From the NCBI GenBank assembly GCA_016800925.1, contig JABCPU010000041.1, positions 186,001 through 250,000 on the forward strand: a stretch of 64,000 nt of DNA, read 5' to 3'. The notes under the pieces were generated by a model. That model was given only the letters and a program-made list of their open reading frames with translations, made no database searches and was not told the DNA's origin. A program made the position numbers and the translations under genes. Positions 46,869 to 58,849 of this stretch are shown here, piece after piece; the stretch's first letter is position 1; each line of letters opens with the position of its first letter. This DNA is from Suillus spraguei. Its lineage: Eukaryota; Basidiomycota; Agaricomycetes; Boletales; Suillaceae.

Positions 46869-47504
46869 TGTTACAGTCATACGTGCCCCTATTCATTTTC
46901 CTTTCCATTCTTGTATATCATGTGCTATGGAGCTGATTGCTCGGACACTTCCACTTCCATCAGACATCACATGACTATATGATTCAACTAGTACGTCGTC
47001 GATACGTCATATCATGTGATGTCATGACTCCCCATGACTCTATTCTCGGGCTCAGCCGGTTTAGCATACGCGTACACTAAACACATGCTTTCATCTCTTA
47101 CTCATGTGTTTCAACACGCTTGTACGATACATGCCTTCCTCATTAGGATACGCACTTATATCCCCATAGTTACTTGGTCTGTGCGCACATATGAACCTAT
47201 ATAAGCACAGTGTACTTGTAGTAGATTCCTTACTTTAATCTTACTGGGTTTTACCTGGATTCCTCTTCGCCAAAGATCTCCGATCTTTAGTCATCTTGAA
47301 TCGTCTCTAAGTCTAAGCACTCCTTAGCCTTAGTCTCTATTCTCGTAGAACCTCTTAGACTTGTCTTTGAGGCTTAACCCTTGATAGTACTCGGAACGCG
47401 TTCCTTGTACTTTTACCTTGTCCTCTTCTGGACATTGTAGAACTTCCCAGCAGACCATCTGTGTCTTTTCACTGTCACTGGTGATGCCACCCCAGTTTTT
47501 AACA
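46869..47504 (+). repeat. 3' LTR-B of the gypsy element
   Basis: 636 bp, TGTTACAGTCATACG to GTTTTTAACA, the pair of 35118-35753. GCAAG follows at 47505. Confidence 0.88.
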
Positions 47505-49048
47505 GCAAGCAAGAATGTTCAACCCTCAAGGGGGATACCTAGTGAGTATAGTCAAGTCAGTGTCTGGTTTGAAGTGCAAAGGTAGTGCCGTAGTCAGTGA
47601 TGATGCTGCCGATGGCAGCACAACTAGTAATGGTAATAGCGATGACAATAACAATACCAGTGAGTAGCGGTAGCGAGAAGGACAGTAGAAGCTTCCTGAA
47701 TATGATGATGAGTGATAAAGTCACTGGTAGCAGTCCAGTTCAAGCAGTGAAGAAGAAACAAAAAGTCAACAGTGGTACTTTCAGTGGTAAAGTAACGGTC
47801 AGTCAGAAGTCAAGTCAAATAGGGGTCAATTGCTTAGTTGTATGTAAGCAGTAGCAGTAAATAATTAATAATTAATAAAAGAGCAGTAATGATAACAAAA
47901 GACTTCTTCCACTACTGAGTGAATCCAGAGCTAGACAGTAAGCCTGACCAAAAGTAGGTACTAGAAGGTAAGGTATATGTGTGGCAAGTCCAGACTTTTA
48001 TCCCATATCATATGTAACCAGAATACTTTAGTGAGATCAGTAGTGAGTAAGCGAGACTACCACTAGTATGTAATAATGCTACAAGATGCTGCAGCACAAG
48101 GCAACATGTGATCAGGCTTGTTACAAGATCAGTGATTGGAAAACATATGTATACTATGCACCAAATGGAGCTAGACAGACAAGGCAAGGACATAGATGGA
48201 CATCAGCTCATGGAACATGGACCGGTGAGTTGGTATGGTAAGCGGTAATTGTGTGATACCACCAGCAAGTGTAAATGGAGTAATATGGCCATAGAGAAGT
48301 GATAGCTGTATCAAGACATGTGTGAAAAGTCAGCATTTCATGGTCAGCATGAGTATATTTGTCACACCAATACCTCACTTCCTATCACTTGGACTTAGTA
48401 GTAGAATCACTCATTAGTAGTACATTCAGCACTTGCAATTTGACTCCATTTGCCTTGGTCACTGATTTAACTGCTGGAAACTTAATCACTCAAATTTACC
48501 ATGCTACTTTGACTTTTCTTACTTTGCAAGTAACTGGACCACTGCCAGTGACCTCACTAGGCTATCCATTCTTTTACTGATTTGCTCATTACTTTCTTTG
48601 CCACTACCACTACCACACTACTGGTGGTAAAGCACTTTCTCTCCCTGCTGCTGATGATGTCTTATTCTTAGGAAAGGTTTCACTACCACTGCTTTACCAC
48701 TGGTACTGGTTATATTTGTGATGCTAATCAGTCTATAGTGCTCTACCACTACTAATGCTGCTAGCTAACTGCTGCAGCTACTGCTACTGCTCAAGTACCA
48801 CTAAGATCGCTGACTTGCTACTGATACCACTGAAGTACTGCTAATGCATTGCAGCTGCTGCTAAGTATTAGCAATCAGCATTTACTGTCTATTCTAGTTC
48901 TCCTGTGTTTCCTTCACACTAACCTTGAAGAAGTTACTTCTGTAGCAGTTCTTTTGGGTTGAACATCTCACTCATACCTTCAGTAGAATTATAGTTGCAC
49001 CTATATTTAGGCCAGCTGTAGTTTCTTTGTTTCAATGGCAAGCACCAG

Positions 49049-50248
49049 TTAGTCATACCAGCTGCCAAGCAGCTGCATATCTTAAAGAAAGTGCATGATG
49101 ACCTAGGTCATAAGGGAGTATTTGTGACCCATGCTAGACTTCTCTTGTGGTTTTGGTAGCCACATATTATTGACAATATCAAGGGTATAACAGAATTTAT
49201 CATGAGTGCCAATCAGGCAGACTCACTGCTTGCACATTCCACTGACTATTCCTATACCAAGCAATATCTTCAGGTGAGTGCATCTTGATACTATGATGAT
49301 GCCTAAAGCCAGCAGATTCAATTACTTAGTTCAAGCACATTGTGCACTCACCAGCTACCCAGAATGGCATTGCTACACAAGGAGAACAATAGGATGCTCA
49401 GTGCATTCATTTTCAAAGAGCTACTCTGCTGGTAGGGACCTATTATCAAAATTGTTACTGATAATAGGCCAGCATTTATTGCAGCAGTAGAAGATCTAGC
49501 TAACCAGTATTGAATTCATCCTATATGCATTTCTCTGTATAACTTGCAGGCCAATGGAATTATCAAGCAGCATCATTACAATGTCCCAGAGGCCATCATG
49601 AAAAGCTGCAATGGGGATAAGTCTCGCTGATATCAGGCCACTCATACAGTGTTTTGGGCTGAGCATGTCACTGTTCATTAGGATACTGGATTGATGCCAT
49701 ATTTTATGGTTCACAGTATCAAGCCAATCTTTCTATTTGATCTCACTGGAGGCACTTTTCTGATATACTTACCTGATCAAGATACATTCATCACTACTGA
49801 CCTCATTGCCTACCACATGCAGCAGTTACAGAAGCAACAAGAAGATCTGAGCAGTATCAGAGACAAGGTGACCAAGGTAAGACTTGATTCTGTGTGGAAG
49901 TTTGAGCAGCATTACTGCTCCTCTATCAAAGACTATGACTTTGCTTCTGGCATACTAGTCTTAGTGCATAACTCCAAGATCAAGTATCAACTGAGTTGAA
50001 AGATGAAACCATGGTACCTTAGTTCAATGGTAGTATTACAGTGCAGTTCTTATTGGCTGGCAGAACTTGACAGTACCATATCCAAACTATGTCATGCAGT
50101 GTTTGCCTTGATTGCTTATTACCCACATAGCAATACTAAGCTTTCAGTTACCAGTGTCATTGGTCTAGACAAAGAAGCATTGGATTCCTTGGCAGGAGAA
50201 GATGAAGAGCTGGCAGAAGAAGACATCAGCTTCAGCATCAATGCTTAA
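49049..50248 (+). pseudogene. Gypsy integrase, continuation of the pol at 33285-34698
   Basis: Reads LVIPAAKQLHILKKVHDDLG, HKGVFVTHARLLLWFW, then MMPKASRFNYLVQAHCALTS, YPEWH, IVTDNRPAFIAAVEDLA, ISLYNLQANGIIKQHHYNV and PEAIMKSC. Further on come FWAEHVTVH, TGLMPYFMVHSIKPIFLFDL, QLQKQQEDLSSIRDKV and a C-terminal ILVLVHNSKIKYQLS...YWLAELD segment, ending with an acidic tail and a stop at 50248. This is the integrase and C-terminal part of a common basidiomycete gypsy family. Several stops and frameshifts break it. Confidence 0.75.
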
Positions 50249-50640
50249 CCACATTCTTTTCCACCCCACACTGCAACTATCAACACTTGTTATCATACCA
50301 CCACTCTCTAATACCACACTCATTCAGAAAAACACAAAAACACAAAAACAAAAACTACTCAGTACAATAATATCAGTTTTACCCTGGGCTTCAACCAGTG
50401 TCTCAGTTTCCTTGCCTTAAAGTTTCTGCTTGCTTGATTTTACTTACCCATATTATGCACATTCAGCGTATAGACTCTTATATCAGGACTCACATTGCAA
50501 TGAACTGCAGACATTGGACTAATACCACAGACAGATGATTACTGTATATTGTTTCTTCTACCATGGAGGCAGTGCACCACACACATTTGACCAGTCCATG
50601 CTTACAGGCAGAACACATCCAGTAGTATCACACAGAAATA
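50249..50640 (+). other. 3' non-coding end of the gypsy element
   Basis: No gene. It includes a CACAAAAACACAAAAACA run near 50332 and the block at 50380-50415 shared with the LTR-A element spacer. The 3' LTR expected after it is not seen; a LINE fragment follows. Confidence 0.45.
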
Positions 50641-50689
50641 GAAGAAGGAAGTGCAGCAAATGGAACTTCCACAGGCATGCCACAAGTGA

Positions 50690-50990
50690 CCAAACTGATT
50701 AATTCCACCCACCCCCAGACAATGACATTGTAGACCCCAATTTTGCATATGATCCACCAATCTGTGAGTACAGACCAATTGCTAACCAACAGATCCAACG
50801 TGCCATAGCAAGACTTGCCCAATACAAAGGGCCAGGCCCCTGCAGAACTAGCAATATAGGATTCATAAAGAGAGTAGCCCTGCTCACTCCCCATGTAGGT
50901 GAAATTTCCACACAACATTTCACCTTGGTGTCTACCCGGAAGAATGATAACTATTCTCTACCATTGTCCTCTGAATAAATCAATTACACC
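50690..50990 (+). pseudogene. LINE reverse transcriptase fragment
   Basis: Forward reading from about 50700 gives PPPDNDIVDPNFAYDPPICE, then ANQQIQRAIARLAQYKGPGP, FIKRVALLTPHVG and RKNDNYSLPLSSE. The I-x-x-A-I-x-x-L...Y-K-G-P-G-P segment is the start of the reverse transcriptase of Tad-like LINEs (KAPGPDGIPN in intact copies). Only about 100 residues remain. Confidence 0.55.
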
Positions 50991-50999
50991 GATTCAAAG

Positions 51000-51750
51000 A
51001 TGAATGTGTTCCCTATAGAGTGATAGTCAGGTGTGATGGACTTGTTGGTCGCAGTATGCCTGATGTACTGAAGTACTGGCCGGGCTTTCTGCCAGACCAA
51101 GAACGTGGCCAGCACAATATTCACAGCCTATTCCAGTAGCCAAAAGACAGTCTGTCAGATGTACTGACATGCAAGCCGACATGTCTTCCTTAGTAACAAA
51201 GCAGCCGGTGCACTGGCAATTGGAGAAATGCAGTGCGCCTGATGTATTAATTCACTGGCTGGGCTCTCAGCCGCTACTCGGATGTACTGATGTGCAAGCA
51301 GAGATCTCTTCCTTAGTAGCAAAGCAGCTGTGGCACTGGCAATCAGAGAAATGCAGTGTGACTAATGTACTCATCCACCGGCTGGGCTCTCAACCCCTAC
51401 TCCGAATGTGGTCAGGACACCTCAGACTGTCTGTCCCTGTAGCCAAAACACAGTATGCCTGGTGTGCCCACATGCTGGCTGAGGTACTTAGCATGCGCCA
51501 CCTTACAGCTCAGACTTGAGGTGTCGGCATGTAGCACTCTGCCCCTTCAATTTATGGTGTCAGCCAGCACTTACCCTACACCCTTGCCCAGTTTACATGT
51601 ACTGCTCTACCACTTCAAGCTGGAGTGTCAGCTAGTACTCACCGTATGCTCTCGGCCGGTTCTTGTGTACCACTCCTCCACTCCAACTTGGAGTGTTGGC
51701 ATCCACCCACCCTACACCTCAGCCAGTCACTGCATACTAACTTGCCACAA
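51000..51750 (+). repeat. Two tandem-repeat blocks
   Basis: At about 51160-51410 a unit of roughly 130 bp occurs twice: SSLVTKQPVHWQLEKCS with LGSQPLL against SSLVAKQLWHWQSEKCS with LGSQPLL, with a degraded copy before it near 51040-51160. At about 51530-51740 a shorter unit of about 80 bp, marked by TGGAGTGT and CAGC repeats with YTxA-type readings, occurs about three times. No protein function is suggested. Confidence 0.5.
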
Positions 51751-52142
51751 CAATGTTTGGTGGCAAGCAATCACCTTATGCATCCGGCCAGGGCACTTCT
51801 ACAGACATTTGGGAAATCCGCTTTACTTGTTCTATGTACTGTTTTGACCAAAATATGTGCATCTGAGAAGACACCAACATTGTGTAGCAGTATTCCGTCA
51901 TTAAGCTGGAAAGGTGTCATGGAGGGAGAATTTTGGTTTTTAGTTGCAGGGACTTTATTTTTATTATTTTTCCTCCCAGTGTCTTTGCTCGAGGAAGTAT
52001 GTTGAATTATCAGGGGTCGAGGTACGAGCTCGACACATGTCAGGAACCTTCGGAAATAATGGCGTGATATTATCGGGTGTGGCACCTTACTTTTACCGTT
52101 GGCAGGCATATACAAGTAGATATTTTACAGTAGGAGTATGCT
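51751..52142. other. No recognisable gene
   Basis: Only short ORFs on both strands. A T-rich run at 51948-51972. Nothing else is supported. Confidence 0.35.
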
Positions 52143-52653
52143 TTGCATTTGTCTACGGTTCACTATAATACCTGGATTAATATTACTTCGCGGAACGTAT
52201 CCGAGACTTGCATGCAACTCAACATGGGAGAAGAATGGGACAACGGTAAATCGAACACCTATGGTAACTCCGAATTCCAAATGTCATACTCCGACGTGCC
52301 GTGGTCTGGTCTTCCCCCACATGCACCAACAGAGGCAATCAGTTAAGTTACATTGCAAGAGGGAGAAATATCCACAATATGTGGCTATCACTACGGGCCA
52401 GTTTGAGCAACTCCAGCACCATAGACATGGACCAACTCCGCGACAAGATATGTTAACCTGATTCATCTGAATGTCTGATAATTCAGAGGTAAATAAATAT
52501 TTGAACCTCAAGTCCTTGTGTACTCACATTACCCGGTATACAGGAACATTCCAGGCGTGCTCCATTGAAATGGCGAAAGATAAAATTTACACAACGATTC
52601 TCGACGTGCATCTGGATCACATCCAATATCACAGGCGAAAGCTCGAACAGTAA
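52143..52653 (+). CDS. Possible small intron-containing gene, unknown
   Basis: An ORF starts MHLSTVHYNTWINITS at 52143 and continues to HAPTEAIS at 52343. A frame VAITTGQFEQLQHHRHGPTP follows at about 52380-52440, and a third coding-like block FQACSIEMAKDKIYTT...YHRRKLEQ ends at 52653, preceded by a plausible acceptor (GTATACAG). If spliced these would make a protein of about 140 residues. No domain is recognised and the exon joins are not secure. Confidence 0.25.
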
Positions 52654-53686
52654 CGACAGGCAACGCAGAGACAGCCTCACAGCATTTCAACCACCGACAC
52701 AAGTAGCAGGATTAGTGCTCGGATGAGATAAATAATCATATAACGATGCATAGGACATTATATCATGCAACAGGTTATGAGATAGACACTCATTGAACTC
52801 AAGCACACGAGGCTTGGTGCAAGGGCATTTGCGCAAAAACGCTGGCATACTCGAAGAGCTGCAGAGCACTTGACAGCTTCAGCGAAGGTCAAATACTTGC
52901 TAAACGAACAACCAAAGGAAAGGAGTAGATCGGACGCGACACACACCCCACCCTTACTACCTTGTGTTTCTAAGAAAGCCATCGAGTTCCCGCACTCACC
53001 TGAACCGTTGCTCAGACTCGAGCTTCAAGAGTCATGGAAAACCTCACAATACAAGTATATGTGTGTAGGAACTGTTCAACATAGGGCTCGGCCCCAACGG
53101 ACAAAAAACAGATTGAGCGGTGGACAACACGAAAGAAGGAAGACATACAAACAGCTGGAACACTGCGCCAGAACGATGAGGTACACAGAAGGCCAAACAT
53201 ATTCGGCGATTCAAGCCTCCCAGGGACCACGCGAAGGCACTCAATGAAGACGGGGAGATGACGCGGGCGTAGAAAGTGAGAGCACCACTCCTGCCAGAAC
53301 AGCCGCGAAGGCTTCCATAGACTGGGCCACGCACAACACGGTGAACGCGAAGGAAGGACAACATTGCACGATATTCTATAAGCCTGCTTCGAAAGGGGAA
53401 TGAAAACCTGAGTGTGTAGCAGAATATCTCTTGAAGTCGCTACAATCAAGCAAACATACTATAGGAAAAAGATCGGAAGCCAGATTCGGGGACTTGGTGC
53501 GGACGCACCGCTACGATGGATCATGAAGTCCGAGTCTGAACGTCTACGAGACAATAAAAATGCCCTGGTGACTCGGATAGACGAGGAAACTCCGACGGGC
53601 TTTATCTCAGCACTTGTAAGGTGGTGTGAATTTTTTTGAGCTCCGCAATATTCTCGCCTTCAGCCATGCTATAGGGCCGGTCAAAC
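52654..53686. other. Undecided region between islands
   Basis: Overlapping ORFs occur on both strands (52870-53247 forward, 53012-53449 reverse), none with a recognised motif. The forward frame near 53527-53620 (ESERLRDNKNALVTRIDEET) looks coding-like and may be an upstream exon of the gene at 53687. Confidence 0.25.
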
Positions 53687-54537
53687 ATGATGACAGATCT
53701 TACGGATGATGATGTGGAGGACTTTGATGATATCCTGCTGAACACTTGGGATATTTCTGTCGTTCTGGCATGTGCTGGATCTCGTCTTCGAGCTTGCCTT
53801 ACACACCTGCAGCACGAGGCTGAAGTCGCACCGTGGCCCTTGGAGAGACTCAAATACATCAGAGCCGGCCTTCAATGGGAACTTGCGGTGAGTTGTGCCC
53901 TGTAAATATTACTCTTGCTAAACAATAACAGTGCTTCGTTATTCCCTTTATTAACTACGCCATTTCGCGCAGTATAGTCCCCACGCCATCCTCAGTGGTC
54001 AAGAGCATACTTGCACATTTTTCCCAAAATATCCTGCAGTCTGTGCCAAACCACATATTTGCCGCTCATCTCATGTCAATCGATCCCCTGACGGCAGGTG
54101 ACGACCCCTCACGAATGGTAGATGAGTATGATCGTCAGTGGTGGATTACAGGTGTCTCGGTGGACCTGACTGCGCCCTTGCATTGGGAGGCCATCCGGAC
54201 ATCTGTTGATAATCATGTGAGACAGTGGGTGAGGCTACACTTGTCTATCTGACTCGATTTGAACTTACTATTCCAGTCCGAAGGCCGTGCCCTCATAATT
54301 CCGGCTCCACAAGCCGAGTTGGGGGAGTTGTCCTGTCTTGCACAGCTGCTACTCATGAAAGAAAGGCTGAGGCACATAGCTTCTGAACAGGTAGCCGAGA
54401 TCCAAACACTGCTTGGACAGGCCAGAGTGCAGGCTCAAACAATAGAACGATTAGGGCACAAACGGGATCCGAGTGTGATGCAAGCTGTCGCCTTGGGGTT
54501 GCCAGTTAGTGTCCTGTGGCGGGACAATAACTCATGA
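53687..54537 (+). CDS. Unknown intron-containing gene U1
   Basis: Starts MMTDLTDDDVEDFDDILL. Introns at about 53886-53971 and 54228-54276 (GT-AG) join exons reading LERLKYIRAGLQWELA, then VVKSILAHFSQNILQSVPNH, MVDEYDRQWWITGVSVDL, and finally ALIIPAPQAELGELSCL and a coiled-coil-like end (SEQVAEIQTLLGQARVQAQT). The stop is at 54535-54537. About 240 residues. No known domain. It is convergent with gene U2. The frame is intact across exons, so it looks like a real host or cargo gene. Confidence 0.45.
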
Positions 54538-54830
54538 TATTGTCTGATATTCCGCCGGGCTGCCTGCCGTTCAAATATATTGGGTTCTTCTAATGACCTA
54601 CTGTATTCTCTATTCTTACCTAGTGCTTTTGTTATGTGCAGCTCAAAAATGGTAATTTTCCTCGAGTTCCAGAAGACTTGGCTTTTCGTCCCTGAGTCCT
54701 TCGCTCCGCTTGTACGAAATTAATTGCTGGTTAGCCAGAGACTGACTGTTTGAAAACAACCGGGCAGCAAGTAACTAACAAAAAAGCACTCTGCTTTCCC
54801 GCAGATGGTCTGTCAGATCCCTTTGTAGCA
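54538..54830. other. Convergent 3' intergenic region
   Basis: No gene seen. It holds the 3' flanks of U1 and U2. Confidence 0.35.
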
Positions 54831-55790
54831 GTAACAGGATCTTACTCTATTTTCTTCAAGTCAGACTCGGTAATGATGTGACCCTGATTGGTAACGTGTG
54901 TTCGGATAGGTAGGAAATTAATGACAGCAGATGCGGCCCATTCGCCAAGGTACAATGGCATACTGGAAGCATCAATGTCAACCTGAAACATTTACCTTTC
55001 AGCATCAGTCACTTAGAAAGAAAAGACGATAAACGTCGCCGCAGTATAGCGCGAGTGTGGTCTCGTCACTAGTAGCCACAGTAGTTAGGCGAGCATTGAT
55101 GAAATAAATGCTGTCATTTCTTGTCAAGTGGGATAAGGAGTTGGGCAGGACGTTACAGTGCGACATGTTTGGGCCTCTGCCAACATTTCCATCAGCATTT
55201 TCAATGCCACTCATTAGTGCTGCTACGATCCAGTTCAGGTAGTTCGGTAGCCAGAGCCGGACGGAAAAAGTTCTCGGCTCTGAGTCAATCCGATCGCACA
55301 CCTTTCTATTTCAGTTAGTTTCTTGCCGATAGACCAGATCTGATTTTTTTCTCTTCACCACTATTGTTTTCTGGTGGAGCCCAACAAATGAAGTGTGCCC
55401 ACTTGTTACAGTATTTGTGCGGGAAATACTGACCGACTTCTTCGGCTCACTCGCCTTGGTATTACAGGACATGCTGTTCGAAGACCCTTGGAAAGTGGAT
55501 GTGGGCAAAGGCGAGTGATTGGTGTAGTTCTAAATAGTATTTGATTCAGCTATTCGATTTTGCCTACTGTCTTGTTGGAGAGCATCCTTCACAAGTTACC
55601 TCATCTCAACTAGTGCTGCCGAAGTCCGGGTCGTCTTGAGGGTATTTTGCTCAGCTCTGAGCAGACGCCCTTGTCCGTTTGAGGAAAGTACGATGAACCG
55701 ACCATTCCTAAGCTCCAGTTCCCGGTTTAAACTGTCTGATTTCTTTAATCCTTAGAGAATACGAAAAAATTGTATGCTATGTCATGCTAA
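54831..55790 (-). CDS. Unknown intron-containing gene U2
   Basis: Minus-strand exons: about 55760-55605 (SDSLNRELELRNGRFIVLSS, a short coiled-coil-like block, ending SAALVEMR), about 55532-55390 (STFQGSSNSMSCNTKASEP), about 55308-55058 (RIDSEPRTFSVRLWLPNYLN, then HLTRNDSIYFINARLTTVAT) and about 55000-54850 (VDIDASSMPLYLGEWAASAV, TESDLKKIE). Introns of 50-90 nt have GT-AG ends and CTAAC or CTGAT branch-like motifs. The true start upstream of 55790 was not found. No domain is recognised. Confidence 0.4.
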
Positions 55791-55799
55791 TCTTGAGGA

Positions 55800-57345
55800 G
55801 CTTGAGTATCAGTATGTCACAAACCTCCTTAGCAGGAAGCAATGAAAGTGCTGAACAATAACATTACGCACACAATGGAAGTGGGAGAGTGGGAATCCGT
55901 AAATAAACCTATACGACTGAGGCCACACGCCCACGAGTGACAATGAGCGGATACCAGTAAAAAAAACAAATCAACAGTCAGACTCGGGCGCTGAAAAGCA
56001 CAAACGGTTCAATTGGATTGGATGGGATATGTTCTAGAAGAGTGACAACAAATGAGAACTGAACAGAAGTCATAATGAACATGAATGAGCAAGCACAGAT
56101 CTATAACAAGTGAGAATGAACCGGAACACACACTAAGATCGAGAGTGACGAAAAACTCCAGTGTCGTCACTCCTTGGCCAACTGGAGCGACAGGATGAAC
56201 AGAATGGAAAACGTGTAATGCTGACAACTCATACTGTGCTTCTGGATTGAGTCAACACAACTTCGCATGAAAACAGTGTGATGCCTACACAAATTTCAAT
56301 GTTCAAACATGTTCGAACACATTCACTGCCAGCCGAACCCTGAACCTTTATGATCAAAACCCTGAGACCGGACCGTGAGTCCGGTTGGGAAATGTTCGGG
56401 TTAGAAACGAAGTTCAGAACGAGACTGCCCCACTGCAAAACTCATTGTATTTGTGAGTTTACATATGTTGGGGAACAGGGTATGCGGTTCATCAATCCGC
56501 CGAATGCAAGGCCGCCTTGGTGTGACTGGCGATGATCATATTCACCATGGCATCGTTCTTGAAGTGCTACAATTGAACTATAATCAAGGAGTAAAACCTG
56601 TAGAAGGACAGGCGGGAGAATTTATGACAGCATCAGAGGTAGGTGAAAATGATTGCGAGAAAGAGGGCGATCGCGACTACGGGGAGTGCAATGTTTACTG
56701 TAAGTGTATATCAGGAACAGCGCGCTACCAAATGACAACTGTGGGTGGGATTTCGGTAGTTGACGGTGATAGGACTGATGTTCAGTCAGTCTGCCGGTGT
56801 AAGTGTTTGTTCAAAGATGATGAAGCATCATCAGCAATGGTGACCATCTACAGTACTATTTAAACAGCCAAAAACAAGACAGCCGAGTAGATCACATTGG
56901 ACCATGGACTCAATGTCATCATTCGAGTGCGGTATTGCGGAGCAGCAAATGCTCAGAAACAGTTTGGGTCATTTGTGTAACGGCGCGTCAGTCTGCACGG
57001 AGCCGGAAAAAGGGTGGATCAATGGAGTGTGAAATTGATCAATCGCGGCCCACCTTCTTGCGGTGTCGCGGAGACACAAATAACCCCCATGTTCCACTCT
57101 GCTTAATCTCTTCATCTTTTCCCTCAACAAGCTCGATATGAACTGCGATAGACATCACACCCATACTGTGCGGTTTGCTGACCCAGTTTTTACCGTTGTG
57201 GATATTAGCAGCGATCGGTCACGTTCCTCGGTACAAGTGACAGGTAGGGGTATGTTCCAAATGATTTTCCTTCATCACTCACCGCAGCACTTGATTAGAA
57301 TCGATAAATGATCAAAACGAAAGTGGTGAGAAAACTAGCATCACT
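55800..57345. other. No supported gene
   Basis: Short ORFs on both strands, including 56453-56863 forward with an acidic, Cys-containing reading and a hydrophobic reverse frame near 56650-56710 (VNIALPVVAIALFLAIIFTY). None has other support. It probably includes the promoters of U2 (minus) and U3 (plus). Confidence 0.3.
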
Positions 57346-58573
57346 ATGGCTCATGGTCATCCTTATCTCTTGGATCCGGTAGAACCTCTCTATTTCGGTC
57401 TTTCTCCCCCGGTTGTGTGTCCGGACAGAGATCGTTTGGCGAGGGATGTCGATGTATTACGTAAGCTGCGCATTATGTCATCTTAGGCATCACACCTATC
57501 ATCAGTCCGTTAGATCCTCTTGATTTCGGTCTCCTTTCTCCTCCTATTCATCCCGAGGGTGAATCCTTGCCCGTGAATAATAATGAGACAGGTGAGTTTT
57601 TCCACATTGATCATTATCTGAGCGCTAAGCTCCTCAGAGTATGATTTCGGTTTGCCGCTGTACGATAACGGATTAGATGACATACATGATCAGGGTACCA
57701 TCATGTTCTTCATCCGGCAAACACCTCATTGAAATCCTTGAGCTCAGAAATGGACTTTGGTATTCCCCAGTCTTCCCCGATCATTGATAATCGTGCTCCA
57801 GATATGACTCCGACCTTCACGTCGGGAGTGTATGTCAAATCTAGCCCCGCCACAGATCATTATGACCACACTAGTGTCTCACAACAGCGTGAACATTATG
57901 TCCAACGAAATATGAGCCCCACCTTACGTGAGTCCGACATACTGCCCACCACACAGTATTTTATTCATATATTCTGCTTTCCGATACTCAGCTTCAGTCA
58001 TTAATCATCAGTTCAGCATGAAATACCGCAATGAGGAACTTGCAGTTTCAAACAGTTCTGGCGCACCTCTAGGTACTCATATCACTTCGGGCAGTCCGCA
58101 ATATGCAGACAGTGATTTGTCGTCTCCTTCACATCACTTGCCGCATAAACCTTCCCCCTCGCATGCATGGCCATTCGACTTGGAAGATCCTCGCAGGTCC
58201 CTGTCAGATACAGAGTTACTGAAAATGTGTCACTCTATGCGACTGGGTGTCTTAAGTGAGGATGAATGTGCGATCTCGCGGTTCCATGTGTGCCTGGTCT
58301 AATGTAGTATCCCACAGTCAAGTACGCGAGATCGCTTCTTACCGAACTCTCCGTCGGTGACAGCGAACACGACATTGCGCCACACATACTTCAGGATATT
58401 ATCGAGGCTGAGCGTCCTTTGCATGTGGCCTATTCGCAAGCAACAACTAAGTTCCGCAAGAGAGTTGGGGATGTGCAGAGAGCTGTTCGGCTGCATAGTC
58501 ACACCCAGCAGCTTCGAGATCAGGTGCAAGCGATGCTTGATGCTGCGGACAAGATGCAGCACCTGTTTAAGTG
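57346..58573 (+). CDS. Unknown gene U3 with repeated DFG(L/I) exons
   Basis: Starts MAHGHPYLLDPVEPLYFGLS. Introns near 57462-57509, 57590-57639, 57695-57748, 57928-57990 and 58270-58320 are consistent with GT-AG. The first four exons each carry a similar motif: VEPLYFGLSPP, LDPLDFGLLSPP, YDFGLPLYDN and MDFGIPQSSPIIDN. A Ser/His/Pro-rich middle (SPSHHLPHKPSPSHAWPF) follows. The last exon is helical: LLTELSVGDSEHDIAPHILQ, then AYSQATTKFRKRVGDVQRAV and QLRDQVQAMLDAADKMQHLF, stop at 58571-58573. About 320 residues, no known domain. Confidence 0.5.
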
Positions 58574-58849
58574 ATACTCACAACTGGGACATGGACAAAG
58601 TGTCTGTTCACAATTTTGAAGTTCGTTCCAACTGCAGATTTTTTTTCAATTGTCCGAAGAATTTTTCAGTATCACCGCGCAAAGTCGGACTGAACAGGAA
58701 CATCACCGGATGACATTGGCACTTTGATTTGTGATTACCAGAATTACTAGGGCTTAATTTTTTAAATCAGCGGATGCTGAATTCATAGTGTTTAGTTGAA
58801 AACGCTAGGATCCTCGATAGTGACTCTATCCCAACCGCTACCGGGCTGT
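58574..58849. other. Convergent 3' intergenic region
   Basis: 3' flanks of U3 and U4; nothing else supported. Confidence 0.3.

Larger units (their letters stand above)
35118..47504 (+). mobile_element. Full Ty3/gypsy element with 636-bp LTR-B ends
   Basis: 5' LTR 35118-35753 and 3' LTR 46869-47504 are each 636 bp, start TGTTACAGTC and end TAACA. They differ at only a small number of sites by eye. A 5-bp target duplication GCAAG flanks the element (35113-35117 and 47505-47509). A polypurine tract AAAAGAGGGGTAA precedes the 3' LTR. In order it holds a gag remnant, an LTR-A-bounded insertion, pol with chromodomain, and an extra zinc-knuckle ORF split by a solo LTR-B. Although recent by its LTRs, it is inactive through insertion, stops and frameshifts. 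Confidence 0.88.
35027..48366 (-). repeat. Solo LTR-A, reverse, split by the gypsy-B element
   Basis: Left part 35027-35117 (TATAAAGATACAACC...GCTTCACTTGCAAG), right part 47505-48366 (GCAAGCAAGAATGTTC...ATATTTGTCACA). Flanks are CCAG (35023-35026) and CCAA (48367-48370), a 4-bp duplication with one change. This copy is more diverged from the other LTR-A copies than they are from each other, consistent with its being older than the element inside it. Confidence 0.7.
34699..49044 (+). repeat. Solo LTR-C, split by nested insertions
   Basis: Left part 34699-35026 (from TGATAATTATATGG), right part 48367-49044 (to GGCAAGCA). The target duplication is CCAG at 34695-34698 and 49045-49048. It interrupts a gypsy pol between the RNase H spacer and the integrase, and its removal keeps the pol frame. 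The total LTR is about 1 kb. It is itself split by a reversed LTR-A. Confidence 0.7.

Noticed and set aside
52870..53449. Opposed ORFs as real genes.
   Set aside because: Both strands are open over the same bases, with no motifs or convincing splice structure.
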